From positions 1 through 14,880 of the forward strand of contig JBBEBC010000130.1 of assembly GCA_040882555.1 (NCBI GenBank): a DNA stretch of 14,880 nt. The letters run 5' to 3'. Below the pieces are notes generated by a model, which worked only from the letters and a program-made list of their open reading frames with translations, had not been told where the DNA came from and made no database searches. The DNA comes from M30B66 sp040882555 (GTDB taxonomy: Bacteria > Bacteroidota > Bacteroidia > M30B66). Both the position numbers and the translations under genes were made by a program. Positions 14,541 to 14,880 of this stretch are shown here, one piece after another (position 1 is the first letter of the stretch; the number at the start of each line of letters is the position of its first letter).

Positions 14541-14880
14541 ATGAAATTAACTAAAAATACAATCCTCTTCACTTGCTTAGCTTTAGCCTTTGGAAGTGTT
14601 GTGATGTCATCCTGCAAAAGAGATGCGCTTAGTCCCGGATATGAATACATGCCAGACATGTACAGAGGTCCTGCACTTGAAGCTTATGGCACTAGTCCAA
14701 TCTATGCTGATAGCTTGGCTTCAAGGAAGCCCGTAAAAGGAAGTATCCCAAGATATAATTCTGAAACTCTTCCTTACTATGAGAATTACCCCTACCCTAA
14801 TACCAATGAAGGTTACGAAGCAGCTGGTTTGAATATCAAGAGTCCGCTTGCTTATAATGAGGACGTTCTTGAAAAAGGAA
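14541..14880 (+). CDS. actE: Alternative complex III cytochrome c lipoprotein ActE, N-terminal part (3' end outside window)
   Basis: The first 113 codons of the next operon gene, translated directly from the ATG at 14541; the frame stays open to the right edge. A lipoprotein signal peptide ends in the lipobox MSSC with Cys25 as the lipidated residue. GYEYMPDMYRGPALEAY (33-49) and RKPVKGSIPR (about 61-70) follow, a pattern I associate with ActE of Bacteroidota. ActE is normally a monoheme cytochrome c. No CxxCH is visible in this fragment, which is expected because the heme domain lies further along. AAGG is present ten bases before the ATG. It would hold the peripheral heme on the periplasmic face and pass electrons on to a terminal oxidase. 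The position 14 bases after actD strongly supports the call. Confidence 0.88.
   Translation, partial: MKLTKNTILFTCLALAFGSVVMSSCKRDALSPGYEYMPDMYRGPALEAYGTSPIYADSLASRKPVKGSIPRYNSETLPYYENYPYPNTNEGYEAAGLNIKSPLAYNEDVLEKG

Noticed and set aside
1..14880. Mobile elements, CRISPR arrays, toxin-antitoxin or defence genes
   Set aside because: All sizeable genes are housekeeping or respiratory, composition is even, and no transposase, terminal repeat or spaced direct repeat array is seen.

Overview
The window comes from a Bacteroidota chromosome, most likely of the Cytophagales type. The gene content points there: paired ExbD proteins, a TonB with the Bacteroidota N-terminal motif, an alternative complex III, and a SPOR-domain lipid-free secreted protein next to infB. 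So do the promoters: four intergenic sites carry the TAnnTTTG -7 element, two of them with a well-placed TTTG -33 element. Shine-Dalgarno sequences are weak or absent and the DNA is AT-rich. I see no mobile element, CRISPR array, rRNA or tRNA. This is mostly a core, housekeeping region.

Layout. (1) 1-2391, minus strand: the operon exbB, exbD, exbD, tonB (tonB is cut by the window edge). It encodes the inner-membrane motor that uses the proton gradient to drive outer-membrane TonB-dependent transport. (2) 2392-2678: a divergent regulatory region with one good promoter for each side, an inverted repeat, and a terminator-like hairpin in the rimP leader. (3) 2679-7371, plus strand: rimP-nusA-infB, the classic operon for 30S maturation, transcription elongation/termination and translation initiation. 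(4) 7372-7821, minus strand: a small secreted SPOR-domain protein whose stop codon directly abuts the infB stop codon, tail to tail. (5) 7822-8152: a 331-base divergent regulatory region with two inverted repeats and two promoter candidates. (6) 8153-14880, plus strand: the alternative complex III operon actA-actB-actC-actD-actE, with actE cut by the window edge.

How the genes work together. ActC oxidises menaquinol in the membrane. ActB (iron-sulfur clusters), ActA (multiheme c) and ActE (probably monoheme c) are expected to carry the electrons towards a terminal oxidase encoded further downstream. The ExbB/ExbD/TonB motor at the other end of the window spends the resulting proton gradient. 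rimP-nusA-infB is unrelated in function and sits between them.

I did not find a clearly new biological system. The points most worth checking are the terminator-like hairpin in the leader of an operon that encodes NusA, the six-heme ActA with an N-terminal monoheme domain, the zero-gap infB/SPOR convergence with a stem-loop inside the opposing gene, the A8/A10 tracts in rimP, and three unassigned inverted repeats beside promoters.
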